A stretch of 64,000 bases of DNA from Deltaproteobacteria bacterium (GTDB taxonomy: Bacteria; Desulfobacterota; DSM-4660; Desulfatiglandales; Desulfatiglandaceae), in the NCBI GenBank assembly GCA_021737785.1, contig JAIPDI010000017.1, positions 1 through 64,000 of the forward strand, in the 5' to 3' direction. The position numbers were made by a program, and so were the translations under genes. Under the pieces are notes generated by a model, which was given only the letters and a program-made list of their open reading frames with translations, was not told where the DNA came from and searched no databases. How positions within the stretch are numbered: position 1 is the stretch's first letter; every line of letters starts with the position of its first letter. This document shows positions 16,822 to 25,277 of this stretch, one piece after another.

Positions 16822-18201
16822 ATGAGAACAAAGAAATTTGCGTTTATTGTGGCTGCTCTGGCGACAGTCTGTTTGGTAGGAGTGGCGTTTGCCGATGATC
16901 CCCCCATTCTTGGAGGTGAGGGGAATGGAAATTCACTCACAAGCCCGGTGTTATCGGTTCAGACGTTTAAATCCACGGCGTCACTGGGGTGGACCTCGGT
17001 ACCTGGGGCCTCCGGATATACCCTCTCCTACGCGCCCTATCCGTACACCGGCCCTGATTCGATCAAACATATGGATGTGGGGACGAAGAGAGGCGTGGCA
17101 GTCGATCTCTCGGTGGGGTCATCATATTATGTGGCGGTTCAGGCTTATAATAATTCCGGTTCCAGCGCTTACTCCAACATTGAACGATTCACCATCTTTG
17201 GCGTCTCCTGTGTTGTGTCGACGGATGACGAAGGCACAGTGGCCGTTGCATCGGTTGGTGATGAAAATGCAGATATCGACAATGCCTTGGTCACGGTCAA
17301 TGATGTGGCCCTGGCATATGGTCCTTCCCTGGAATTCCGAACCGAGAGGGGGTTCGACGTCGATGTGGTCCTGCCGATCTATTATGCAGATTTAAGCCGG
17401 TTCACGTATGGAGATTCGCTTCAGCTTACCGCCCGGATGCCTGACGGGACCATTATTTACGATCGCACCAACGTCACAATTCCGGGGAGACTCGCTCTCC
17501 TTGAGCCCAACAAGTGTCAAATAATCGCGGATAGCCAAGATGTTCCCATGCAATGGGATGTCGCAGCCGACGCTGAAGGATATGTGGCAGGTTATACGGA
17601 AGTGGACGCCTTTGACCAGGATCTGGCAGATGATGATGCGGGGTACTATGCCGCGTATGTAGATGCATCCACAACAGAGGCGACAGTCCCTTCCGCATAC
17701 ACCGTCATCGGCGATGCAACATTCTTTGCCAGCGCTGTTACGGGTGATACTGAAATCTTCACATCGGAAGAAGACGCCGTCGGATCGTTTTTAATCGCCA
17801 CAACTTCCGATTCGGTCGATGCCAAAATAGTGGAGGCCTTTGGCAGCGAGTCCTTGCCCGTAGAGAAAGTCACAGAGGATCGGGGATCCCAGGGGCTCAG
17901 AGTCGCAAAGCAATACAGCAAGAAGATAGAAGGATACAAATTTAATATCCGCGAATGCGATCCCAATCAGATACAATCCCCGGGGACCATCTCGTTCTAT
18001 TTCAAGTTGCATTCGTATAAGGCCAGCATTGCGTTTGTGGAAGCATATGATATGAATGGCAACAAATACTTCTCATGGAAAAAAGTCCGGATATTCAAGA
18101 GCAGCAAAAAATATTATCCGTCCTTCTCTGTCAGCCCCGGGACCACCGTAATTTTTGGGACACACGATGCCAGCGAGCGCGGGAAAACATACAGCTATTG
18201 A
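16822..18201 (+). CDS. Secreted protein with fibronectin type III-like domain
   Basis: A 459-residue protein with a clear Sec signal (hydrophobic A-A-L-A-T-V-C-L-V-G-V-A-F-A, cleaved before D-D-P-P). Residues about 35-115 form a fibronectin type III-like unit (L-G-W-T-S-V-P-G-A-S-G-Y, ending Y-Y-V-A-V-Q-A-Y-N-N-S-G). The rest is beta-rich and acidic, with no catalytic motif. The start has AAAGGAGGG 8-10 bases upstream. It could be a surface or extracellular adhesive protein. A strong hairpin follows the gene. Confidence 0.75.
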   Translation: MRTKKFAFIVAALATVCLVGVAFADDPPILGGEGNGNSLTSPVLSVQTFKSTASLGWTSVPGASGYTLSYAPYPYTGPDSIKHMDVGTKRGVAVDLSVGSSYYVAVQAYNNSGSSAYSNIERFTIFGVSCVVSTDDEGTVAVASVGDENADIDNALVTVNDVALAYGPSLEFRTERGFDVDVVLPIYYADLSRFTYGDSLQLTARMPDGTIIYDRTNVTIPGRLALLEPNKCQIIADSQDVPMQWDVAADAEGYVAGYTEVDAFDQDLADDDAGYYAAYVDASTTEATVPSAYTVIGDATFFASAVTGDTEIFTSEEDAVGSFLIATTSDSVDAKIVEAFGSESLPVEKVTEDRGSQGLRVAKQYSKKIEGYKFNIRECDPNQIQSPGTISFYFKLHSYKASIAFVEAYDMNGNKYFSWKKVRIFKSSKKYYPSFSVSPGTTVIFGTHDASERGKTYSY

Positions 18202-18339
18202 GTCGATTCTGAAAAACAGATTATTGGCGCTGAAATGCGATTCCTCATGGGATTGAATCCCTATGGGGGGAACTTGATCGTCTGATAAACTTAAGACGAA
18301 CAGGCAAGAGGTTTCCATAGGAGCCTTCCAACCTTGAAT

Positions 18340-18382
18340 GAGGCGGGCGCCGGCTTCAGATTGCCGCCGGCGCCCGCGCCTC
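18340..18382 (+). terminator. Strong GC hairpin after the secreted-protein gene
   Basis: GAGGCGGGCGCCGGC (18340-18354) pairs with GCCGGCGCCCGCGCCTC (18366-18382), with a two-base bulge. There is no T-run after it, so it is a weak intrinsic terminator or an mRNA-end stabiliser. Confidence 0.45.
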
Positions 18383-18432
18383 TCTTGTGGCAATTACGAA
18401 TCACTGAAATCTCCGATTGGACAGCTAACGAA

Positions 18433-18470
18433 AAAACCCCGACCTCCATTAGTTGAAGGAACGGGGTTTT
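18433..18470 (-). terminator. Intrinsic terminator of the ilv/leu operon
   Basis: AAAACCCCG (18433-18441) and CGGGGTTTT (18462-18470) form a stem with T-runs on both sides, so it can end transcription of the minus-strand operon after leuB and probably also transcripts from the left. Confidence 0.85.
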
Positions 18471-18513
18471 AGGATTAAAGAAAGGATTTGATATATGGGA
18501 GTTGTGACTGATG

Positions 18514-19575
18514 TCAGGACAGGCAGCCCACTACCAGGTCCCCCACCTCGCTGGTGGAACAGCCCATCTTCCCGGCATCGAGGCTGGCGATCTTTTCCCT
18601 GACCACCTGTTTAATGGCGGTGAGGAGCCGTTTTGCAGCCGCATCTTCACCTAAATAGGCCAGCATCATCTGTGCGGCGCAAATCGCGGCCAAGGGATTG
18701 ATCTTGCCCAGCCCCGCGTACTTGGGGGCCGAACCGCCGATCGGCTCGAACATGGCGGTCCCCTCGGGGTTGATGTTCCCGCCGGCCGCAATCCCCAGTC
18801 CCCCCTGGATGATGGCCCCGATGTCCGTGATGATATCGCCGAACAGGTTGCCGGTCACGATCATATCGAACTGTTCCGGGTTCTTGATCATCCACATACA
18901 GAGGGCGTCCACATGCTGATAATTGACGGCGACATCCGGATATTCTTTTGCTGCCTCATAAAAGACCCGGTGCCACAGATCGGATTCATAAACGAGCACA
19001 TTGGTCTTGGCGCAGAGGGTGAGCTGCTTTTTCCCACCCCGTTTCCGGCAATAGTCAAAGGCGTACCGGATGCACCGCTCCACCCCCTTGCGGGTATTGA
19101 CAGACTCCTGGAGAGCAATCTCATCCGGGGTCCCTTTCTTGAAAAACCCGCCCCCGCCCGCATACATCCCTTCGGAATTTTCCCTGATGACCACGAAGTC
19201 GATGTCCCCCGGCCCTTTTCCCTTGAGCGGCGTGTCAACGCCCTCAAAAAGGGCGACCGGCCGGAGATTGATGTAGAGGTCCAGTTCAAAGCGCAGTCTC
19301 AGAAGGATCTCCCTTTCCAGGATTCCGGGCGCGACGTCCGGATGACCGATGGCCCCCAGAAATACGGCGTCCATTCCCTTCAACCGGCGGATCTCATCAT
19401 CGGCTACCAGTACCCCTTCCCTGAGATACCGATCGCCGCCCATATCAAAGGTGTTGAACCGGAGGTCAAAATCCGATATTCGGGATACGGCCTTCAGGGT
19501 CTTTATCCCTTCGGCCACCACCTCCGGGCCGGTGCCGTCGCCCCCGATGACCCCGATCTGATAGGATTTTCTCAT
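18514..19575 (-). CDS. leuB: 3-isopropylmalate dehydrogenase (isocitrate/isopropylmalate dehydrogenase family)
   Basis: A 353-residue NAD-dependent beta-decarboxylating dehydrogenase, the third step of leucine synthesis; with CimA in the operon it may also oxidise 3-methylmalate for isoleucine. Seen: G-G-D-G-T-G-P-E-V (N-terminal family motif), R-E-N-S-E-G-M-Y-A-G, and N-L-F-G-D-I-I-T-D with metal-binding aspartates, then P-I-G-G-S-A-P-K. Classical LeuB has R-E-L-T-G-G where this has R-E-N-S-E-G, as in archaeal-type LeuB, homoisocitrate and tartrate/malate dehydrogenases, so substrate range may be broader. It is the last gene of the operon; its ATG overlaps the ilvC stop by four bases. Confidence 0.88.
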   Translation of the reverse strand: MRKSYQIGVIGGDGTGPEVVAEGIKTLKAVSRISDFDLRFNTFDMGGDRYLREGVLVADDEIRRLKGMDAVFLGAIGHPDVAPGILEREILLRLRFELDLYINLRPVALFEGVDTPLKGKGPGDIDFVVIRENSEGMYAGGGGFFKKGTPDEIALQESVNTRKGVERCIRYAFDYCRKRGGKKQLTLCAKTNVLVYESDLWHRVFYEAAKEYPDVAVNYQHVDALCMWMIKNPEQFDMIVTGNLFGDIITDIGAIIQGGLGIAAGGNINPEGTAMFEPIGGSAPKYAGLGKINPLAAICAAQMMLAYLGEDAAAKRLLTAIKQVVREKIASLDAGKMGCSTSEVGDLVVGCLS

Positions 19576-20648
19576 GCGTCTTCTCCCTCTGCCTGGCCCT
19601 TTTTTCTGTTTTCAGGCCTCAGGGCACGGACGGCCGCCCCCGCCCGCCACATCTCGGAATCCCTGATTTCGGAAAGTTCCTTTTCAAGACCCTTACGGTA
19701 ATCCGGGCGGCTGTTCGCATCGAGAACGATCCGGGTTTCTTCTCCCGACACAACGCTTTTGTAGAGTTCGTCAAAGACCGGAACCACCGCCTCCCTGAAT
19801 CGTCCTTTCCAGTCCAGGGCGCCCCGCTGGGCCGTGGTGCTGCAGTTGCCGAACATCCAGTCCATTCCGTTTTCCGCCACCAGCCGGATCAGGCTCTGGG
19901 TCAACTCCTCCACGGTCTCGTTAAAGGCCTCGCTCGGGCTGTGCCCATGCTCCCGCAGGGTGGCATACTGGGCCTCCATGACGCCGGCAAGACACCCCAT
20001 CAGGACGCCCCGTTCACCGGTAAGATCGCTGTAGACCTCTTTTTCAAAGGTGGTGGGGAAGAGATACCCCGATCCGATGGCGATCCCGACAGCCAGGGTC
20101 CGCTCCCGGGCCCGCCCCGTGGCGTCCTGAAAAACGGCAAAACTTGAATTGATTCCGCTGCCTGCCAGGAAATTGGACCGAACCGTACGGCCGGAGCCTT
20201 TGGGCGCCACCAGGATGACGTCCACGTCCGGGGGCGGTACCACGCCTGTCTGATCCTTATAGGTAATGGAAAACCCGTGGGAAAAATAGAGGGCATCCCC
20301 CTTACGAAGACAGCTCTTGATCTCGGGCCAGAGGGCGACCTGCGCTGCATCCGACACCAGATACTGTACAATGGTCCCCTGATCTGCCGCATCCTTGGGT
20401 GAAAACAGCGTCTTTCCAGGGACGAATCCGTCGTCCACGGCCCTCTGCCACGACCCCCCCCCTTCCCGTTGTCCCACAATGACCTTTATTCCGTTATCTA
20501 TCTGATTAAGGGCCTGCCCCGGTCCCTGGACCCCGTAACCGATCACGGCCACGGTTTCATTCCTGAGCACATCCTGTGCCTTCGCGAGCGTGAACTCCTC
20601 TGAGGTGACCACCTCTTCCAACACTCCGCCAAAATCTATTTCTGCCAT
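19572..20648 (-). CDS. ilvC: Ketol-acid reductoisomerase
   Basis: A 358-residue enzyme that converts acetolactate or acetohydroxybutyrate to the dihydroxy acid for valine, leucine and isoleucine. The Rossmann motif is G-Y-G-V-Q-G-P-G-Q, the cofactor loop is G-Q-R-E-G-G-G-S-W, and the metal site includes E-V-Y-S-D-L-T-G-E-R and the C-terminal E-E-L. The G-V-Q-G-P-G-Q form and the length slightly above the usual 330 match the Bacteroidetes-like variant rather than the Escherichia coli type. The start has AAGGAGG seven bases upstream. It follows ilvN by 12 bases and overlaps leuB. Confidence 0.95.
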   Translation of the reverse strand: MAEIDFGGVLEEVVTSEEFTLAKAQDVLRNETVAVIGYGVQGPGQALNQIDNGIKVIVGQREGGGSWQRAVDDGFVPGKTLFSPKDAADQGTIVQYLVSDAAQVALWPEIKSCLRKGDALYFSHGFSITYKDQTGVVPPPDVDVILVAPKGSGRTVRSNFLAGSGINSSFAVFQDATGRARERTLAVGIAIGSGYLFPTTFEKEVYSDLTGERGVLMGCLAGVMEAQYATLREHGHSPSEAFNETVEELTQSLIRLVAENGMDWMFGNCSTTAQRGALDWKGRFREAVVPVFDELYKSVVSGEETRIVLDANSRPDYRKGLEKELSEIRDSEMWRAGAAVRALRPENRKKGQAEGEDA

Positions 20649-20660
20649 AACTTCCTCCTT

Positions 20661-21158
20661 TTATTTTTTTTCACGCGCCAGGGCAACGACCCCGGTCCTC
20701 GCGATCTCCTTGATGCCCATCGGTTTCACCAGTTTCAGGAAAGCGTTAATCTTCCCTTCGTTCCCGGTAATCTCCACCGTATAGAACTCCGATCCCACAT
20801 CCACCACCCTGGATCGAAAGATATCCGCCATCCTCAGTATCTCAGCGCGATTTTCAGGCTTCGCCCGAATCTTGACCAGGGCGGTCTCGCGCTCAACATA
20901 CTCCACATCGGTAAAATCCAGCACCTTGATGACATTGATCAGCTTGTTGAGCTGTTTCTTGATCTGTTCCAGGACGGCCATATCTCCCATGGCCACCAGG
21001 GTGATCCTGGAGATGACCGGATCGATTGTCTCGGAAACGCAGAGACTGTCGATATTGAATCCCCGTCCGCTGAAGAACCCGGCCACCCGTGAGAGCACGC
21101 CGGGCTGGTTGTCCACCAGCATGGAGAGGATATGCCTCTTGTCCTTCTCGTTTTTCAT
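20661..21158 (-). CDS. ilvN: Acetolactate synthase small (regulatory) subunit
   Basis: A 165-residue regulatory subunit with an N-terminal ACT domain (H-I-L-S-M-L-V-D-N-Q-P-G-V-L-S-R-V-A-G-L/F-F-S-G-R-G-F) and the conserved C-terminal domain of IlvN/IlvH. It binds the large subunit IlvB and gives valine feedback control. It lies 48 bases after ilvB and 12 before ilvC on the same strand. Confidence 0.95.
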   Translation of the reverse strand: MKNEKDKRHILSMLVDNQPGVLSRVAGFFSGRGFNIDSLCVSETIDPVISRITLVAMGDMAVLEQIKKQLNKLINVIKVLDFTDVEYVERETALVKIRAKPENRAEILRMADIFRSRVVDVGSEFYTVEITGNEGKINAFLKLVKPMGIKEIARTGVVALAREKK

Positions 21159-21206
21159 TGTTATTCCCTTTGTCTGATAAAAAATGGATCAGCTCTCCAT
21201 TATCAC

Positions 21207-22892
21207 TCACACCAGGAGCATATCAGTGATAGGCGCCCCTGCCGGCACCATCGGATAGACGCACTCCTCCTTCTCCACCACAAAATCCATGATCACCAGA
21301 CCCGGATGGGAGAGGCCTTGCCTCAACACGGATTCCACTTCTTCCGGCCGAGATGCCCGCAGACCCATGGCGCCGTAGGCCTCAGCCAGTTTCACAAAAT
21401 CCGGGGTGGCCTCCAACTCGGTATGCGCGTAACAGCGATCATAGAAGAGCTCCTGCCACTGTCTGATCATTCCGAGGCAACTGTTATTGAGCACCACAAT
21501 CTTGACAGGGAGACGGTGTTGCATGGCGGTGGCCATCTCCTGGATGTTCATCTGGATGCTCCCGTCTCCTGCAATATCCACCACCAGCCTCTCGGGACAG
21601 GCGACCTGCGCGCCGATAGCAGCCGGAAAGCCGAACCCCATACACCCCAGTCCCCCGGAGGTGATAAAGCAGTTGGGCCGGTCGAACCGGTAGTACTGGG
21701 CGGCCCACATCTGGTTCTGGCCGACCTCGGTGGTAATGATGGCTTCTCCCTTGGTGATCTCACACAGCTTCTCGATCACGTACTGGGGTTTGATCACGTC
21801 CTTCTGAACATACTTGAGCGTCTTGGTCGCCTTCCATTCCCCTATCCGGTCCAGCCATGCCTTCCTCTCCTGGGACATATCCCCAAGTTCCTCTTTCTCA
21901 AGAAGGGCGTTCAGCTTCTGAAGGGTCAGCCCGCAATCCCCCACAATGGGAACCGCGACAGGGATGTTCTTACGAATAGACGTCGGATCAATATCGATAT
22001 GGACAATCTTCGCCTTTGGGGCAAAGGTCTCTTCCTTCCCCGTCACCCTGTCGTCAAAACGGACCCCCACGGCGATCAGCAGGTCGCATTCGGCAGAGGA
22101 CATATTGGCGCGGTAGGTCCCGTGCATGCCGATCATCCCCAGCCACAAAGGATCGCTCCCTGGAAAGGCCCCCAGGCCCATGAGTGTGCCGGCCACAGGT
22201 GCCTGGATCCTCCTTGCCAGGGCCTGCAACGCTTCCGAGGCCCTGGAAAGGATGACGCCTCCTCCGGCAAGGATCATCGGCCGCCTGGCCTCCCTTATCA
22301 GGGCCACGGCCTTGGGAAGCTGCCTGATATTGGGTTCGTATGTAGGATTATAGGACCTGAGCTCAACATTTTTTATTGAGCGATAGACCGTGCTCGCCTT
22401 GATAACATCTTTAGGCAGGTCCACCAGGACGGGCCCCGGACGTCCGGAACGCGCCACATGAAATGCCTCCTTCAGGATTCTGCCCAGATCCTCGACCTTT
22501 TTTACCAGGTAATTGTGCTTGGTGCAGGGCCGTGTGATGCCCACGATATCCACCTCCTGAAAGGCATCATTTCCGATGAGATCGGTGGGGACCTGCCCTG
22601 TCAGCACGATAATGGGGATTGAATCCATATATGCGGAGGCGATCCCGGAAATTGTATTGGTGGCCCCCGGTCCCGAGGTGACCAGACAGACCCCTATCTT
22701 TCCGGAGGCACGGGTATACCCGTCTGCTGCGTGGACCGCCCCCTGTTCGTGCCGTACGGTGATATGCCGGATATCCGTCTTGACCAGTTCATCGTAGATA
22801 TCCGCTACCGCGCCCCCTGGAAAGCCGAAGATAACATCAACGCCCTCTTCCTGGAGTGTCCGTAGAATGATTTGTGCGCCGTTCAGTTTAAT
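21207..22892 (-). CDS. ilvB: Acetolactate synthase large subunit, apparent AUU start
   Basis: A 561-residue thiamine-diphosphate enzyme making acetolactate and acetohydroxybutyrate. The N-terminal F-G-F-P-G-G-A-V, the catalytic Glu region R-H-E-Q-G-A-V-H-A-A-D-G-Y and the ThDP motif G-D-G-S-I-Q-M-N (C-terminal third) are present. Conserved sequence (K-L-N-G-A-Q-I-I-L) begins directly after codon ATT at 22890-22892, where homologues have ATG; the frame has no ATG, GTG or TTG between there and an in-frame TGA. A G-rich ribosome site (GGGGGGG, 22899-22905) sits six bases before ATT. The first ATG in frame (22628) would delete 88 conserved residues, including the catalytic Glu. Confidence 0.9.
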   Translation of the reverse strand: MKLNGAQIILRTLQEEGVDVIFGFPGGAVADIYDELVKTDIRHITVRHEQGAVHAADGYTRASGKIGVCLVTSGPGATNTISGIASAYMDSIPIIVLTGQVPTDLIGNDAFQEVDIVGITRPCTKHNYLVKKVEDLGRILKEAFHVARSGRPGPVLVDLPKDVIKASTVYRSIKNVELRSYNPTYEPNIRQLPKAVALIREARRPMILAGGGVILSRASEALQALARRIQAPVAGTLMGLGAFPGSDPLWLGMIGMHGTYRANMSSAECDLLIAVGVRFDDRVTGKEETFAPKAKIVHIDIDPTSIRKNIPVAVPIVGDCGLTLQKLNALLEKEELGDMSQERKAWLDRIGEWKATKTLKYVQKDVIKPQYVIEKLCEITKGEAIITTEVGQNQMWAAQYYRFDRPNCFITSGGLGCMGFGFPAAIGAQVACPERLVVDIAGDGSIQMNIQEMATAMQHRLPVKIVVLNNSCLGMIRQWQELFYDRCYAHTELEATPDFVKLAEAYGAMGLRASRPEEVESVLRQGLSHPGLVIMDFVVEKEECVYPMVPAGAPITDMLLV

Positions 22893-22977
22893 GATAATCC
22901 CCCCCTTTTTATTTATGATTGGTCACTGCTGATTGTTCATCTGGATGACTACAGCAGTTTCAAACCGAATCTTTACT

Positions 22978-23005
22978 TCTTTGTGCCTCTGTGTCTCTGT
23001 GTGAG
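22978..23005. repeat. Inverted repeat flanking leuD, left arm
   Basis: The 28 bases are the reverse complement of 23671-23698 with a single mismatch. The core reads TTTGTGCCTCTGTGTCTC. The pair brackets leuD. Confidence 0.75.
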
Positions 23006-23098
23006 ACTCATTTTTTCACGCAGTATCATGTTAGAATCAGGCAATAGAGGCCACAGCAAAAAAATGCTTTGGCCTTTCAGGTTTCAGCTTCAAGCGTA

Positions 23099-23611
23099 TC
23101 AAACGCCGTTCCCGTATCCATGCGTATCCATCGCCCGAATACAGGAAACCAGCCCCCCGGACTGAATGATTTTCATCATAAACTCCGGAATCGGCTTGGC
23201 AAGAAAGACCCTTCCCGTATCCGCCTCTCTGATCTCTCCCCGGAGAATATCGACGGCTATCCGGGCGCCGTCCCGGAGCATGCCCGGGGCATCCTCTGAT
23301 TCCAGGACAGGGAGGCCGATATTGAAGGCGTTCCGATAAAAGATTCGCGCACAGCTTTTTGCAATGACGGCCGCGATCCCGGCCGCCTTCATGGCCCATG
23401 GGGCATGTTCTCTGGAAGACCCGCACCCGAAATTGATCCCTGCCACGGCTATATCCCCGGTCCGGACCTCTCTAACAAATTCAGGCCTCACATCCGCAAA
23501 ACAGGATTTCGCCAATTCCTTCGGATCGGATATATTCAGATATCTCGCCGGAATAATCAGGTCCGTGTCCACATGGTCGCCGAACTTCCATACCCTTCCT
23601 TCTATTTTCAT
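23099..23611 (-). CDS. leuD: 3-isopropylmalate dehydratase small subunit
   Basis: A 170-residue swivelling subunit that partners LeuC in isomerising 2- to 3-isopropylmalate and, with CimA present, probably citramalate. Family features: F-G-D-H-V-D-T-D-L-I-I-P-A-R-Y, G-C-G-S-S-R-E-H-A-P and the short length of the LeuD2 type. It follows leuC by 205 bases. A long inverted repeat flanks the gene. Confidence 0.95.
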   Translation of the reverse strand: MKIEGRVWKFGDHVDTDLIIPARYLNISDPKELAKSCFADVRPEFVREVRTGDIAVAGINFGCGSSREHAPWAMKAAGIAAVIAKSCARIFYRNAFNIGLPVLESEDAPGMLRDGARIAVDILRGEIREADTGRVFLAKPIPEFMMKIIQSGGLVSCIRAMDTHGYGNGV

Positions 23612-23670
23612 TCTGTTGTCACCCTCCAGTTCTAAAACGGCATAGCCGCAACCAATCCCGCCAGGCGGGA

Positions 23671-23698
23671 CTCACACGGAGACACAGAGGCACAAAGA
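23671..23698. repeat. Inverted repeat flanking leuD, right arm
   Basis: Complementary partner of 22978-23005 (27 of 28 bases). It lies in the leuC-leuD gap. The pair could be a dispersed intergenic repeat or could form a very long-range stem around leuD mRNA. Confidence 0.75.
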
Positions 23699-23816
23699 GT
23701 TTCTTGTCTTTACAGGGGGTTAACGGGTTAACCAATAAGCCACTCACTTGTTCAGAAGTTGCAGACATAGAACCTCAATCCCATCCACAGATTACGCAGA
23801 TATCAATCGCCCAATC

Positions 23817-25076
23817 CTAAAGCGCATCCGGGGATGCGATGTGCCCCATGACGGCAGAGGCCGCGGCTACGGCCGGACTTGCCAGATAGACCTCGCTCTT
23901 GGGATGCCCCATACGGCCGAGAAAATTCCGGTTGCTGGTGGAAAGGGCCCGTTCCCCTTCTGCCAGGATCCCCATGTGTCCACCGAGACAGGGCCCGCAG
24001 CAGGGGGGGCCGATCACCGCCCCCGCCTCCAGGAAGGCCTCGATAATGCCTTCCTTTATGGCCTCTTTGTAAATGAACGGGGAGCCGGGAATCACGATGA
24101 ACCGGGTCCCCGCCGCCGTCTTCTGCCCCTTGAGCAGGCCGGCTGCTTCCCGCAGGTCTTCCAGACGCCCGTTGGTGCACGATCCCAGAAAGACCTGATC
24201 CAAGGGAATGGCATCCAGTTTGGATACGGGTTTTACCTTGTCCGGCGAATGGGGGAGGGCCACCTGAGGCTCCATGTCGTCCACCGGAATCCGGATTTCC
24301 TGTTCATAGCCGGCATCAGGGTCGCTGTTGAAATAACGGCCGGGCCGGGCCGATCGTCCTTTCATATAGGCACTGGTGGTCTCATCCGGCGCAAAGATCC
24401 CGTTTTTGGCCCCTGCCTCAACAGCCATGTTGGCCATGGTAAATCGGTGCGACATGGAAAGCCGGTCAACCGCATCCCCGGTAAATTCCAGGGACTTGTA
24501 AACAGCGCCTTCCACCCCCAGAAGACCGAGGGTATACAAGATAAGGTCCTTCCCCCCCACCCATGGGCGGAGGCTCCCCTCATAGACGAGTCGTATGGTT
24601 GCAGGCACCTTGAGCCATGTCTTCCCCGTGGCCAGGATGGCGCCCAGGTCGGTGCTCCCCATGCCCGCTGAAAAGGCCCCGAGCGCACCGTAGGTGCAGG
24701 TATGACTGTCCGCACCGATAACTAGATCGCCCGGACAAACAAGCCCCTTTTCCGGCAGGATGACATGTTCAATCCCGGTCTCGCCCAGTTCAAAAAAATG
24801 CCGGATCCGATGCTTTCGGGCAAACTCCCGCATCAATTTCACCTGTTGGGCCGATGCGATGTCCTTGTTCGGCACAAAATGATCCTGGATCAGCGCAACC
24901 TTTTGCCGGTCAAAGACCGCATCCTTCCCCAGTTCGTTAAACACCCGAATCGCCATGGGAGCGGTAATATCATTGGCCAGGGCCAGATCCACCCGGACCT
25001 CGATCAATTCGTCCGGACTTACGCTCTCCCTCCCTGCATGTGCCGCAAGGATCTTCTCCGTAATGGTCATCGCCAT
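23817..25076 (-). CDS. leuC: 3-isopropylmalate dehydratase large subunit
   Basis: A 419-residue aconitase-family subunit carrying a [4Fe-4S] cluster; cluster cysteines are in G-S-C-T-N-G-R and C-G-P-C-L-G-G. The length and G-A-D-S-H-T-C-T-Y-G-A-L-G pattern match the LeuC2/HacA type found with short LeuD. It acts with LeuD in leucine synthesis and probably in the citramalate branch. GAGGAAAG lies just upstream of the first of two close ATG codons. The 200-base gap to leuA contains GGTTCAA-like repeats. Confidence 0.95.
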   Translation of the reverse strand: MAMTITEKILAAHAGRESVSPDELIEVRVDLALANDITAPMAIRVFNELGKDAVFDRQKVALIQDHFVPNKDIASAQQVKLMREFARKHRIRHFFELGETGIEHVILPEKGLVCPGDLVIGADSHTCTYGALGAFSAGMGSTDLGAILATGKTWLKVPATIRLVYEGSLRPWVGGKDLILYTLGLLGVEGAVYKSLEFTGDAVDRLSMSHRFTMANMAVEAGAKNGIFAPDETTSAYMKGRSARPGRYFNSDPDAGYEQEIRIPVDDMEPQVALPHSPDKVKPVSKLDAIPLDQVFLGSCTNGRLEDLREAAGLLKGQKTAAGTRFIVIPGSPFIYKEAIKEGIIEAFLEAGAVIGPPCCGPCLGGHMGILAEGERALSTSNRNFLGRMGHPKSEVYLASPAVAAASAVMGHIASPDAL

Positions 25077-25122
25077 GGATTGCTTTCCTCTCTTCGCATC
25101 AGATTTGCCCTATAAAAAACCA

Positions 25123-25149
25123 CAGGTTCAGAGGTTTAAGGTTCAAAGG
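25123..25149. repeat. Short GGTTCAR-type heptamer repeat
   Basis: Imperfect repetition of GGTTCAG/GGTTTAAG/GGTTCAAAGG in the leuA-leuC gap. Similar strings recur at 31031-31070, 45534-45552 and 57435-57470. Confidence 0.4.
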
Positions 25150-25277
25150 TCCCCGTTGCGGGGTGCCCGTTGCCGGAAAACCCCTTGCGCCTAACGCCTG
25201 CGCCTCCTCCCCTGGTTGCTTGTCACGTGTGGCTTTCAGCTTTGAGCTTTGAGATTTCGGCTCATCGCCCTCCTTTC

